Origin: JAITWN01 sp964437335
Lineage (GTDB): Bacteria; Pseudomonadota; Gammaproteobacteria; SZUA-140
Direction: 5' to 3'
DNA: 25,542 nt
NCBI GenBank assembly: GCA_964437335.1
Contig: CAYTGL010000036.1
Location: 1 to 25,542 of the forward strand
Shown: in pieces, positions 14,683 through 22,827 of the stretch
How positions within the stretch are numbered: position 1 is the first letter of the stretch
How the letters are laid out: the number at the start of each line of letters is the position of its first letter
Made by a program: the position numbers and the translations under genes
Notes under the pieces: model-generated
What the model was told of the DNA's origin: nothing
Database searches by the model: none
What the model saw: only the letters and a program-made list of their open reading frames with translations

Positions 14683-14979
14683 ATGAGCACGATTACTTAT
14701 TCAGAGCAGTCCGAAGTGAACCTCGGCGTCGCAAATCGCGCGATTCGCGGCATCATCGGCGCCGGCGCCTTGCTGGCGATCTTCTCGGTCCCCGGCCTGA
14801 CCGCGGGCTGGCTGTTCACGCTCGCACTGGTCAACTGCTACGCATCGCTGACGGCGATCCTCGGCTTCGACTTCGTCGGGGCGACGGTTTCCGTCATCGG
14901 CAGGCAGGAGCAGCATCAGGCAGAGGTCGTCGAACTGCCGCGTCGCAGCGAGGAAGTGGAGTACAGGAAGGCCGCGTAG
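14683..14979 (+). CDS. Small DUF2892-like inner-membrane protein, copy 2
   Basis: 98 residues, paralogous to the protein at 11248. They share the core pattern RxIRGxxGAGALxAIF-xPxLTAG-LFTLALVNCYASL and the end of the second helix (TAILGFDFVGA). Both end EEVEYRKAA, and the DNA over this tail is almost identical as well. The middle of the tail differs (RQEQHQAEVVELPRRS). It has two predicted membrane helices and no signal peptide. GGAGG (14670-14674) lies 8 bases before ATG 14683. It is transcribed from P5, and a 13-bp hairpin follows the stop. The N-terminus NLGVANRAIRG fits the start of DUF2892 domains well. Function unknown; strong RBS and sigma54-type control suggest a highly induced small envelope protein. 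Confidence 0.85.
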   Translation: MSTITYSEQSEVNLGVANRAIRGIIGAGALLAIFSVPGLTAGWLFTLALVNCYASLTAILGFDFVGATVSVIGRQEQHQAEVVELPRRSEEVEYRKAA

Positions 14980-14990
14980 GCCATCGGATG

Positions 14991-15019
14991 GTGCATGGGC
15001 ATCCCGGATGCCCATGCAC
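14991..15019 (+). terminator. Strong hairpin after the second DUF2892-like gene
   Basis: GTGCATGGGCATC (14991-15003) pairs perfectly with 15007-15019 across a CCG loop: a 13-bp stem starting 11 bases after the stop codon. No U-tract follows, so it may act as a weak terminator or protect the mRNA 3' end. Confidence 0.5.
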
Positions 15020-15033
15020 TCTCACCTCGATCA

Positions 15034-15069
15034 AAAGGGTCAGACCCTATTAATAGGGTCTGACCCTTT
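15034..15069. repeat. 36-bp perfect palindrome built from two GGGTCNGACCC units (REP-type)
   Basis: The sequence is self-complementary over 18-bp arms. Each arm contains its own small inverted repeat, GGGTCAGACCC (15037-15047) and GGGTCTGACCC (15056-15066), joined through TATTAATA. GGGTCAGACCC motifs are a common REP type in RAYT-carrying proteobacteria. It lies between convergent genes and may end transcription in both directions. It also supplies the stop codon of the MFS gene (15040-15042, minus strand). Confidence 0.75.
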
Positions 15070-16506
15070 GTCTTTCCCGGCGTTCGGGCTTTCGCCCGGG
15101 GATTCCGGCCGGCCGCGCTGTTCGACGTCACGTTTCTCCTTGCGCCGCCGCGTCCCGATGATGTCGAAGTTCAGGCCCGACAGCGGGTGGAAGCGGCTGA
15201 CCCGGAAGATCAGGTCGCCGACGCTGACCGGCCTGACCACGCGCATCTCTGTCAGGCGAGGCAGGAACAGCGCCGCGACCCCGAGACGCGCCAGCGTCGA
15301 GATCAGAAACACCCCGAACAGCACGCTGAACCATTCATAAGTTTCCCCGAACACGGTGATCTGCGCAGGCAGATGCGTACCGAGCCATCCACCGAGCAGC
15401 GCCCCGCAAAAAATTCCGATGCTCGCCAGCACATTATGAAAGGCCATCAGCGTCGCGCGCTTGGCGCCCGGGATCAGGTCGTACAGATAGTTGCCCGCGC
15501 TCAGCGAGAACCCCGCCCAGACTATCCCGCTCAGCGCCTGAACCATCAACAGATAGATGTAATTCGTCGAGACCAGCCACAGCGCCGGGAGGATCGGGAT
15601 CGTCAGGCCGGTCACGACCAGGATGAAGCGGTTGCCGAACACGTCGCTGAGGCGGCCCCAGCGATTCAGCGCCAGGAACTGGACCAGCACCGACATCGCG
15701 ATGAGTATCGTGAATTCCAGGTAGCTCAACTGCAGGTCGCGCAGCATGTAGAGCGCGAAAAACGGCGCGGCGATGTGCACGGCGAACTGCATGATCGCGA
15801 AAAAAACCGAGAATTGCACGAACGGCGAGCCGCGCAGGCGCTCCCGGATGCCGGCCCGGAACGGCGACTCCAGCGCCGCGGTGTGGCCGGGCGGGTCGTA
15901 CATCCGCGATAAATGCCAGACCGAATGCAGGCGCGCCGCCGCGGCGACCAGCAGGATCGTCATATAGCCCGCGATGGTCCAGCCATTGCGGTCGAACAGG
16001 TCGAGCGTCACGCCGGCAAAGACCAGCGCCAGAAACGAGGTGATGCTGCACAGGCGGGTGCGGTGGCCGAAGTAGCGTCCCCGGCGCTGCTCCGGCACCA
16101 GGTCGCCCATCAGGCTGCCCCATTGCGGCGCGGCGAGATTGGCCCCGCTGAAGTAGACGATTGCGCAGGCGATCAGGATCGGGATCGCGTATTCCGGGAA
16201 AAGGACCGGCAGCACCGCAAGCGGGACCAGCGTCAGGCCCTGCAGCGCGGCGCCGAATACGATAATCCCCTTGCGCCGGCCGCTCAGCCTGCCAAGCCAG
16301 GAGGACAGCAGCTGGGCGAACGACGCGATCAGCGGCGGCAGCGTCGCGAGGATACCGATCTGGGCCGTCGTCGCCTTCAGAAAGATCGCGAATGCGGTGA
16401 AATAGCTCTCGCCGCTGCCGATCATGACCGACCACGAGACCCCGTCCCGGATCGAGTGACGCAGCGACGCCTCGGCGCGGGGATCCCTGGAATATACGGC
16501 TGGCAT
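15040..16506 (-). CDS. Major facilitator superfamily transporter
   Basis: 488 residues with about twelve membrane helices. The N-terminus (RHSIRDGVSWSVMIGSGESYFTAFAIFLKA, key residues DGVSWSVM and GSGESYF) and the loop SSWLGRLSGRRKG between helices 2 and 3 are typical of MFS carriers; the second half has the corresponding LNRWGRLSDVFGNR. Substrate cannot be deduced. The last 40 residues are hydrophilic, and the final codons (GKDKGSDPINRV) are read from the REP palindrome at 15034-15069, so the original C-terminus seems to have been replaced or extended by that repeat. It is divergent from the SET-domain gene; no good ribosome binding site is seen before the ATG at 16506. Confidence 0.88.
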   Translation of the reverse strand: MPAVYSRDPRAEASLRHSIRDGVSWSVMIGSGESYFTAFAIFLKATTAQIGILATLPPLIASFAQLLSSWLGRLSGRRKGIIVFGAALQGLTLVPLAVLPVLFPEYAIPILIACAIVYFSGANLAAPQWGSLMGDLVPEQRRGRYFGHRTRLCSITSFLALVFAGVTLDLFDRNGWTIAGYMTILLVAAAARLHSVWHLSRMYDPPGHTAALESPFRAGIRERLRGSPFVQFSVFFAIMQFAVHIAAPFFALYMLRDLQLSYLEFTILIAMSVLVQFLALNRWGRLSDVFGNRFILVVTGLTIPILPALWLVSTNYIYLLMVQALSGIVWAGFSLSAGNYLYDLIPGAKRATLMAFHNVLASIGIFCGALLGGWLGTHLPAQITVFGETYEWFSVLFGVFLISTLARLGVAALFLPRLTEMRVVRPVSVGDLIFRVSRFHPLSGLNFDIIGTRRRKEKRDVEQRGRPESPGESPNAGKDKGSDPINRV

Positions 16507-16549
16507 CGCGGGCTATATGCGCCTCGCCGACGGTCTTGTCAAGCAGGCA

Positions 16550-16578
16550 TTGACGCGCCGCGCGACTTTCTGTAAACA
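16550..16578 (+). promoter_or_regulatory. Weak sigma70-type promoter candidate for the SET-domain gene
   Basis: TTGACG (16550-16555), 17 bases, TAAACA (16573-16578) in the divergent gap between the MFS and SET genes. The -35 is good; the -10 matches poorly. It is offered only because the position is right. Confidence 0.25.
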
Positions 16579-16621
16579 GTAGTCGGTATTTTTCGTTCAA
16601 TGATCATCGGCAAGGAGTCCC

Positions 16622-16999
16622 ATGATTATCGTTCCAACCTACCTCGACAAGAGCCCGATCCAGGGCTTCGGCGTTTTCGCTTCCGGCTTCATTCCGAAGG
16701 GTGCCAAGGTCTGGGAGTTCAATTCATTGTTCGACATCTGCTTCACCGAAGAGGAATTCGAAAAGCTGCCCGATTCGGTCAAGCAGGAGATCGAGATACA
16801 CCTCTATCAGCCCGAAGACAGCGGCCTGCTCTACTACGAATCGACGATGGGCAAGTACATGAATCATTCGCGGGAGCCGAATGTCGATTTCAGCGAGGTC
16901 GGCGTCGGCTGGGCGACACGCGATATCCATCCGAACGATGAGATGACCTGCGACTATCGGCATTTCATGGCGGACGTTTCCCATATCGCCTACATCTGA
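16622..16999 (+). CDS. Stand-alone SET-domain protein (putative protein-lysine methyltransferase)
   Basis: 125 residues, almost entirely SET domain. Visible are the N-terminal strand with SPIQGFGVFASGFIPKG (the usual GxGvFA), the SAM/pseudoknot motif YMNHSREPN and the C-terminal DEMTCDYRHF (the usual E-L-x-x-D-Y). This fits the compact bacterial SET proteins that lack pre- and post-SET regions. The substrate is unknown. AAGGAG (16611-16616) lies 5 bases before the ATG at 16622. It is the first of four co-directional genes, followed after 65 bases (containing a hairpin) by PPK2. Confidence 0.85.
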   Translation: MIIVPTYLDKSPIQGFGVFASGFIPKGAKVWEFNSLFDICFTEEEFEKLPDSVKQEIEIHLYQPEDSGLLYYESTMGKYMNHSREPNVDFSEVGVGWATRDIHPNDEMTCDYRHFMADVSHIAYI

Positions 17000-17020
17000 C
17001 AGAATGAGCGCATCATCCGC

Positions 17021-17040
17021 CGGGAGGTAAATCCCTCCCG
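17021..17040 (+). terminator. Hairpin between the SET and PPK2 genes
   Basis: CGGGAGG (17021-17027) pairs with CCTCCCG (17034-17040) around TAAATC. Only TT follows, so this is at best a weak or partial terminator between two co-directional genes. Confidence 0.35.
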
Positions 17041-17064
17041 TTCATCCACGGATATGCGTGCGTC

Positions 17065-18558
17065 ATGTTCCGATCAGTCAAATCCGGCCGGACCGTATCC
17101 AGGCAGGAGTTCAAATCCCGCGAGCCGGAGCTGTGGTCCGGTCTGCTCGAGCGCCAGCGGGCGCTGCGCGCCGCCGATGTGTCCACGCTGATCATTCTGG
17201 CCGGACCGGAAGGCGGCGGAAAGGGCGAGGTCGCCGACAGCTTCCAGCGCTGGTTCGACACCCGCGGCGTCGAGACCCATGCCTTCTGGGCCGACAGCGA
17301 TGAAGAACGCGAGCGCCCGCGCCTGTGGCGATTCTGGCGCCGCCTCGCCCCGCGCGGCACGATCGCGATCATGTTCGGCGCGTGGTACTGGCTGCCGCTC
17401 TATCAGCGGGTCCATCGCGAGATCACCGCTTCAGGGTTCGAACGCGAGGCCCACCGCATCGCCGCGCTCGAACGCATGCTGAGCCTGGATGGTATGCTGA
17501 TCATCAAGCTGTGGCTGCATCTCGACCATAAATCCCATGAAAAGCACATGCGCAAGCGGCGCGAGGTCCATCAGCATGTCCGCGGCCGGGCCGCGGAAGG
17601 TGAGGGCAATCGGCAGTTCGATACCTACATGAAGGCCGCAGAGCGGATGATCCGGATCACCGGAGAAGACTCCTGTCCCTGGCATATCATCGATGCGCGT
17701 CATCGGTGGTCTCGGGACCTGCGGGCCGCCGGGATCGTACTCGATGCGATCGACCATCGTCTCGACGCGGCGCAGCCGGCACAAGTCGATGACGACTCCG
17801 CTGATCGGACCTTGCCGACGACCCGTCCCCGCGGGGCGCTCGATCGCCTCGATTTATCCGCCGTACTCGGCAAGCAGGCCTATGGACGCGAGTTGAAGCT
17901 GTGGCAGGCGCGTCTGTCCAGGCTGGCATGGCGGGCCTGGGATGCCCGTCTTCCGGCCGTCGCCGTGTTCGAAGGCTGGGACGCCGCGGGCAAAGGCGGC
18001 AGCATCAGGCGCATGGTGACGGCGATGGATGCCCGGCTGTACCAGGTGGTGCCGGCCGGTCCGCCGAACGACGTCGAGCGCGCCCGCCACTACCTGTGGC
18101 GCTTCTGGCGCCGCCTGCCGCGTGCGGGCTTTCTGACGGTGTATGATCGTTCCTGGTATGGCCGCGTGCTTGTCGAGCGGGTCGAAGGGTTTGCAACCGG
18201 CGCGGAATGGCGCCGGGCCTATGACGAGATCAAGGACTTCGAACGGCAGCTCATCGATCATGGCATCGTGCTGGCGAAATACTGGCTGCATATCAGCGCA
18301 GACGAACAGCTGAGGCGATTTCGCGAGCGGGAACGGGCGACCTGGAAGCAGCACAAGATTTCCGCCGAAGACTGGCGGAACCGGGAACGGCGACAGGAAT
18401 ACCTTGATGCGGTCGAGGCCATGATCGAGCACACCAGTACGCGGGAATCGCCATGGACGCTGATCGCCGCCGAAGACAAGCATTATGCGCGCATTGCCAT
18501 ATTGCGCGATTATTGCGAAAAACTGGAGGCCGCTCTTGAACAACGACGCGCTGTCTGA
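17065..18558 (+). CDS. pap: Two-domain polyphosphate kinase 2 (class II type; polyphosphate:AMP phosphotransferase)
   Basis: 497 residues made of two fused PPK2 domains. Class II enzymes transfer phosphate from polyphosphate to AMP, giving ADP. The N-terminal domain (about 10-240) has a P-loop-like LAGPEGGGKGEV near residue 50, but its lid and Walker B region reads FGAWYWLPLYQRV, without the DRSWY signature, so it is probably non-catalytic. The C-terminal domain (about 260-497) has the intact Walker A FEGWDAAGKGGSIRR near residue 301 and YDRSWYGRVLVERVEG near 359. One catalytic and one degenerate half is the known arrangement of two-domain PAP enzymes. ATG 17065 is used. The MscS-like gene begins 15 bases after its stop, so the two are probably co-transcribed. 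Confidence 0.92.
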   Translation: MFRSVKSGRTVSRQEFKSREPELWSGLLERQRALRAADVSTLIILAGPEGGGKGEVADSFQRWFDTRGVETHAFWADSDEERERPRLWRFWRRLAPRGTIAIMFGAWYWLPLYQRVHREITASGFEREAHRIAALERMLSLDGMLIIKLWLHLDHKSHEKHMRKRREVHQHVRGRAAEGEGNRQFDTYMKAAERMIRITGEDSCPWHIIDARHRWSRDLRAAGIVLDAIDHRLDAAQPAQVDDDSADRTLPTTRPRGALDRLDLSAVLGKQAYGRELKLWQARLSRLAWRAWDARLPAVAVFEGWDAAGKGGSIRRMVTAMDARLYQVVPAGPPNDVERARHYLWRFWRRLPRAGFLTVYDRSWYGRVLVERVEGFATGAEWRRAYDEIKDFERQLIDHGIVLAKYWLHISADEQLRRFRERERATWKQHKISAEDWRNRERRQEYLDAVEAMIEHTSTRESPWTLIAAEDKHYARIAILRDYCEKLEAALEQRRAV

Positions 18559-18573
18559 CCGGATCCGGCGCCG

Positions 18574-20247
18574 ATGAATCCCGGGCCGGTCCTTTTCATT
18601 ACGCTGTTGCTGTCCTGGCTTCCGTTCCAGGCCTTCGCGGCCGACACACTGGCGGCGACTCCCGAGAACCGGAGCCCGGAGAGCTGGCGCCATCTCGAGA
18701 TCCTGGTCGAAACGACCGAGGCCATGCGCGCCGAGATGCGCATATTGCACGAGGAACTCCGGGCGGCCGACAACGAGCGCGAGCAGGCGCGGCTGAAGCG
18801 CGAGATCGAACAGCGCTCGCTGGACATCGAGTCGCTGCAGACGGCACTCGAGCTGCTCGCCACCGAGAGCGTCGACCTCGGCCTGTTCGGCGTCAGGACC
18901 GAAGAAGCCCCGTTCGACTGGCGCGAGGAACTGCAATCGGTCGTCGAGCCGATCCTGCTCGAATTACGGCGCTTGACCGAACGTCCGCGCAAACTCGAAC
19001 GCCTGCGCAGCGAGCAGGCCTACTACCAGGAGCGTGTCGACGCCGCCGAGACGGCGTTGCGCAATATCGCCCGCAATCGCGAGAGCGCCCCGTCACCACA
19101 GTTGCGGGATGCCTTCGCGCTGCTGGAGCAACGCTGGCAGCGTCGTTACCATGATGTGAATAACCGGCTCAGCCTCATCGAGATCGAGATGCAGCAGACA
19201 CTTGCGCCGTCCGCGACACAGCAGGATCCGGTCGAGCGTCTGAAAATGCTGTTGTCCGGCCGCTTCCTCAATCTGGTCGTCGCGATACTGGTCATGTTGT
19301 TCGTGTACCTCGCGATGCGCGCGCTCGCGCGCGTCTATGATCGCCAGGTCATGCGGCGGGTCCGCGAACGCGGGGTCTTCGCGGCGCGCGTCGGCAACCT
19401 GCTGTTCTACCTGTTCACGACGATCATGGTACTGCTCTCCGGTATGGCGGTATTCTACATCCGCGGCGACTGGCTGCTGCTCGGCCTGCTGCTGATCCTG
19501 CTGGCCGGCGCGGCGATCGCAGCGCAGCGTTCGCTGCCGGGATTCCTGACCGAGGCGCGGCTGATGCTGAATCTCGGCCCGGTGCGCGAGGGTGAACGCA
19601 TTATCTACGAGGGACTGCCGTGGCGCATCAAGGCCCTCGGCATGGTCGCGACGCTGGAAAATCCGTTGCTGCAGGGCGGCGTGCTGACGCTGCCGCTGCG
19701 CATGCTGGTCGATCACCGGTCGCGGCGCTACGATCCCGACGAGCCGTGGTTTCCTGCGCGCGTCGGCGACTGGCTGATGCTCGGAGACGGAACCTTCGGC
19801 AAGGTCATTGCCCAAACGCCGGAACGGGTGCAGTTGCAGGTTCTTGGCAGCCTCAAAACCTATTCCGCGCCGGATTTTCTGGACCTCGCGCCACGCAACC
19901 TGTCGGATGGATTCACCATCGTCGTTGAATTCGGTCTTGATTACCGTCATCAGGACGCGATCACGACGGCGATTCGCGAGCAGATGGCGCAGGACGTAGC
20001 GACGGGGCTTGCCGCAAGCGAGGTCGCCGAACACTTGACCCAGTTCAGCGTCGAGTTTGCGAAGGCCGGGGATTCCTCGCTGAATCTGGCGCTGATTGCG
20101 GTCTTCAAGGGCGCCGCGGCGGACCGGTATTCCCGAATCCAGCGCCTGATCCAGCGTCTTGCGGTCGAAGCCTGCAACCGTCATGGCTGGGTGATCCCGT
20201 TCAAGCAGTTGACCGTGCACATGGCGCCCGAGGCGGACGCGGATTGA
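18574..20247 (+). CDS. MscS-family mechanosensitive channel with periplasmic coiled-coil extension
   Basis: 557 residues. Signal peptide 1-22 (PFQAFA-AD); a charged, helical periplasmic region to about 215 with coiled-coil character (MRAEMRILHEELRAADNERE); membrane helices at about 230-250, 270-290 and 300-320. An MscS-like pore-to-beta region follows (RSLPGFLTEARLMLNLGPVREGERI ... VGDWLMLGDGTFGKV) and a C-terminal alpha/beta domain. It would act as an inner-membrane channel opening at hypo-osmotic tension. It is a variant member: the beta domain motif GEDxVxxxGxxG is diverged (GERIIYEGLPWRIKALG). It lies 15 bases downstream of PPK2; its stop overlaps a possible TTG start of the next gene. 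Confidence 0.82.
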   Translation: MNPGPVLFITLLLSWLPFQAFAADTLAATPENRSPESWRHLEILVETTEAMRAEMRILHEELRAADNEREQARLKREIEQRSLDIESLQTALELLATESVDLGLFGVRTEEAPFDWREELQSVVEPILLELRRLTERPRKLERLRSEQAYYQERVDAAETALRNIARNRESAPSPQLRDAFALLEQRWQRRYHDVNNRLSLIEIEMQQTLAPSATQQDPVERLKMLLSGRFLNLVVAILVMLFVYLAMRALARVYDRQVMRRVRERGVFAARVGNLLFYLFTTIMVLLSGMAVFYIRGDWLLLGLLLILLAGAAIAAQRSLPGFLTEARLMLNLGPVREGERIIYEGLPWRIKALGMVATLENPLLQGGVLTLPLRMLVDHRSRRYDPDEPWFPARVGDWLMLGDGTFGKVIAQTPERVQLQVLGSLKTYSAPDFLDLAPRNLSDGFTIVVEFGLDYRHQDAITTAIREQMAQDVATGLAASEVAEHLTQFSVEFAKAGDSSLNLALIAVFKGAAADRYSRIQRLIQRLAVEACNRHGWVIPFKQLTVHMAPEADAD

Positions 20248-20255
20248 GCGCAGCG

Positions 20256-20777
20256 ATGAACATCGCACCGATCGGCGCGGCGGAGCGACAGATCGTCTTT
20301 GATGCGACCCGGGCGTGGGTGCTGCGCGCCGCAGAGATCTGGCAACTTGATTTCGCGATGCCGCCGGTCACGTTCGACTTGCGCGGCCGCGCGGCCGGCA
20401 TGTACCGGGTCTGCGGAGATCAGCGCGTGATACGCTACAATCCGTGGCTGTTTGCGAAGTATCCCGAAGATAATCTCGGCATTACGGTGCCGCACGAGGT
20501 CGCGCATTACATCGCGGACTGCCTCTGTCGGCCGCGCCGGATCCGGCCGCACGGGGCCGAGTGGCGGGCGGTCATGAAAATCTTCGGTATCGACCCGCGC
20601 CATGGCATCACGCATGACATGACGGGTATCCCGTCACGCATCCAGCGCCGTTTCAGCTATCGTTGCGCCTGCTCGGCGCATGAACTGACGACCCGCCGCC
20701 ATCACCAGGTGCTGAAGGGCCGCGCCAGTTACGTTTGCCGGCGTTGCAGAGAGGCGCTGGCGCCGATCCGGATATAG
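20256..20777 (+). CDS. SprT-like zinc metalloprotein
   Basis: About 173 residues. The N-terminal helical part leads to a strand (VTFDLRGRAAGMYRV), IRYNPWLFAKYPED, and the zinc-protease motif HEVAHYIAD (about residue 80), with a third ligand likely in RPHGAEWRAVMKIFG. A C-terminal zinc-ribbon-like part follows (YRCACSAHEL ... YVCRRCREAL). This is the SprT family, related to the Spartan/SPRTN protease core; the bacterial role is little known. TTG 20244, overlapping the preceding stop as TTGA and 10 bases after GAGG, is an equally possible start. It is convergent with uup, 23 bases apart. Confidence 0.88.
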   Translation: MNIAPIGAAERQIVFDATRAWVLRAAEIWQLDFAMPPVTFDLRGRAAGMYRVCGDQRVIRYNPWLFAKYPEDNLGITVPHEVAHYIADCLCRPRRIRPHGAEWRAVMKIFGIDPRHGITHDMTGIPSRIQRRFSYRCACSAHELTTRRHHQVLKGRASYVCRRCREALAPIRI

Positions 20778-20800
20778 GCGGGCCGGCGTTTCGGGCGCGC

Positions 20801-22711
20801 TCAGCGGTCCCGCGCATCGAGTCGCTCCCACCGCGTATAGGCCTGCTCGAGTTCCGATTTGACCTCATTCAGTCGCATCAAGGCCGCGGCGATCGCTGTC
20901 TTGTCCTGCTGGTAAAATTTGTTGCCGTTGATCGCGGCCTCGATTTCCTGCTGTTCGGCCTCGAGCAGTTCGATATGCGCGGGCAGCGCCTCGAGTTCCT
21001 GCCGTTCGCGGTAACCGAGTTTTTTCCGCGGTCCGTCCGCGGTTGCATTCCGCTCGCGCGGCTGCGCTCCGGCGATGGCCCGGGCGCCCGTAGCCGGTTT
21101 CGACGGCGGCGTCGATGCGCGCTGGCGAATCCAGTCCTCGTAACCGCCCACGTACTCGCCGACCCGGCCTTCACCCTCGAACACCAGCGTGCTGCTGACG
21201 ACGTTGTCGAGGAAGGTCCGGTCGTGGCTGACCAGCAGCAGCGTGCCGTCGTAATCGTCGAGCAGGTCCTCGAGCAGTTCCAGCGTGTCGACGTCGAGGT
21301 CGTTGGTCGGCTCGTCGAGCACCATCATGTTCGCGGGTTTCGTGAACAGCCGGGCCAGCAGCAGGCGGTTGCGCTCGCCGCCGGACAGGATCCTGACCGG
21401 CGAATCGATGCGCTCCGGCGGGAACAGGAAATCCTTGAGGTAGCCGACGATATGCCGGGAGCGTCCGCGCACGTTGACATAGTCGCTGCCGGCGCTGATG
21501 TTCTCGCGCACGGTCTTGCCGGGGTCGAGCAGCTCGCGGTGCTGGTCGAAATACGCGATCTGCAGCCGGCTGCCGTGGACAACCTCGCCGCTGTCGGGCT
21601 GGAGCTCGCCGAGGATCAGCTTCAGCAGCGTGCTCTTGCCGCTGCCGTTCGGGCCGACGATGCCGATGCGGTCGCCGCGCAGGATCGTCGTCGACAGGTC
21701 GCGGATGATGCACTGGCCGTCGTAGTGGAAGCTGACGTGGCGCAGGTCGACGACGCGCCGGCCGGACGCGTCGCCGCTGTCGACGCTGAAGCTGACGGAG
21801 CCCGAGCGTTCCCGCCGCTGTGCCCGTTCCTCCCGCATCGCGAGCAGTTTCCTGACCCGTCCCTCGTTGCGGGTGCGGCGCGCCTTGATGCCCTGGCGTA
21901 TCCAGGTCTCGTGCTCCGCGAGCTTGCGGTCGAATTCGGCGTTCGCGCGCGCCTCGCTTTCGAGCATTTCCTCCTTGCGGCGCAGATAATTGTCGTAGTC
22001 GCCGGGAAACGAGGTCAGCCGGCCGCGGTCCAGCTCGATGATCCGGGTCGCGAGATGCCGGACCAGCGTACGGTCGTGGGTGATGAATATCAGCGCGCCG
22101 CGGAACCCGAGCAGATATTCCTCGAGCCAGGTGATCGCCGCGATGTCCATGTGATTGGTCGGCTCGTCGAGCAGCAGCAGCTCGGGGTCGCTGACGAGCG
22201 CCCGCGCGAGCATGACCCGGCGGCGCATGCCGCCGGAGCAGTGGGCGATCAGCCTGCCGGCCGGCAGCGCGAGCTTCGTCAGCACGGTCGCGATGCGCTG
22301 TTCGATGTTCCAGCCGTCCAGCGTCTCGATGCGCTGCTGGAGCACGGCGAGCCGCGCCAGGGCATCGTTCGCTTCGTCCCGATCGGCCGCTTCCCGCGCG
22401 CAGTGGTGATATTCCGCGAGCAACGCGCCGACATCGCCGAGCCCGGTCGCGACGACGTCGTAGATCGTGTCGTCGCCGTCTTCCGGCACTTCCTGTTCGA
22501 GATGGGAAATGCGCAGCGTGTCCTTGCGCCAGGCCTCGCCGTCGTCCGCGTCGGCGGCGCCGGAGATGATCCGGAACAGCGTCGATTTTCCGGTGCCGTT
22601 CCGGCCGATCAGGCACACCCGCTCGCCGGCCGCGATCTGGAAATCGACCTTGTCGAGCAGGGGCTTGTGCCCGTAGGCGAGGGAGACCTGGGTGAGGGTG
22701 AGCAGGGTCAT
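20801..22711 (-). CDS. uup: ABC-F ATPase Uup
   Basis: 636 residues, with no membrane segments and two ABC domains. The first has Walker A GRNGTGKS (about 36), signature SGGMRRRVMLARAL and LLLLDEPTNHMD; the second has GPNGSGKS (about 350), signature SGGERNRLLLARLF and MVLDEPTNDLD. They are separated by the ABC-F linker rich in Arg/Glu (RRKEEMLESEARANAEFDRK). The C-terminal coiled-coil domain typical of Uup follows (KKLGYRERQELEALPAHIE to about residue 630). Uup acts on ribosomes and affects precise transposon excision and replication-intermediate handling. The length matches E. coli Uup. Promoter and RBS lie in the 22712-22827 gap. Confidence 0.95.
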   Translation of the reverse strand: MTLLTLTQVSLAYGHKPLLDKVDFQIAAGERVCLIGRNGTGKSTLFRIISGAADADDGEAWRKDTLRISHLEQEVPEDGDDTIYDVVATGLGDVGALLAEYHHCAREAADRDEANDALARLAVLQQRIETLDGWNIEQRIATVLTKLALPAGRLIAHCSGGMRRRVMLARALVSDPELLLLDEPTNHMDIAAITWLEEYLLGFRGALIFITHDRTLVRHLATRIIELDRGRLTSFPGDYDNYLRRKEEMLESEARANAEFDRKLAEHETWIRQGIKARRTRNEGRVRKLLAMREERAQRRERSGSVSFSVDSGDASGRRVVDLRHVSFHYDGQCIIRDLSTTILRGDRIGIVGPNGSGKSTLLKLILGELQPDSGEVVHGSRLQIAYFDQHRELLDPGKTVRENISAGSDYVNVRGRSRHIVGYLKDFLFPPERIDSPVRILSGGERNRLLLARLFTKPANMMVLDEPTNDLDVDTLELLEDLLDDYDGTLLLVSHDRTFLDNVVSSTLVFEGEGRVGEYVGGYEDWIRQRASTPPSKPATGARAIAGAQPRERNATADGPRKKLGYRERQELEALPAHIELLEAEQQEIEAAINGNKFYQQDKTAIAAALMRLNEVKSELEQAYTRWERLDARDR

Positions 22712-22827
22712 TTTCAGGGTGAACGGAATAACGATCGGAGTCTGTCCCGGAATATCCGGAATTCTATCCGAGTTTGGCGACTACTGCTGCCCGGGAATAT
22801 TACGTGAAGCGGAGTGGTCTGCCTGCG

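Noticed and set aside
14604..15053. Plus-strand ORF of 149 codons over the second DUF2892-like gene
   Set aside because: It is a frame shadow of the gene at 14683, which has the proper RBS, a membrane protein pattern and a paralogue. The shadow product is Arg-rich and without recognisable domains.
22776..22790. Sigma54-like element TTTGGCGACTACTGCTGC on the plus strand near TATCCG repeats
   Set aside because: GG and GC are 11 bases apart instead of 10, the nearby TATCC half-sites are not arranged as pairs, and no plus-strand gene follows.
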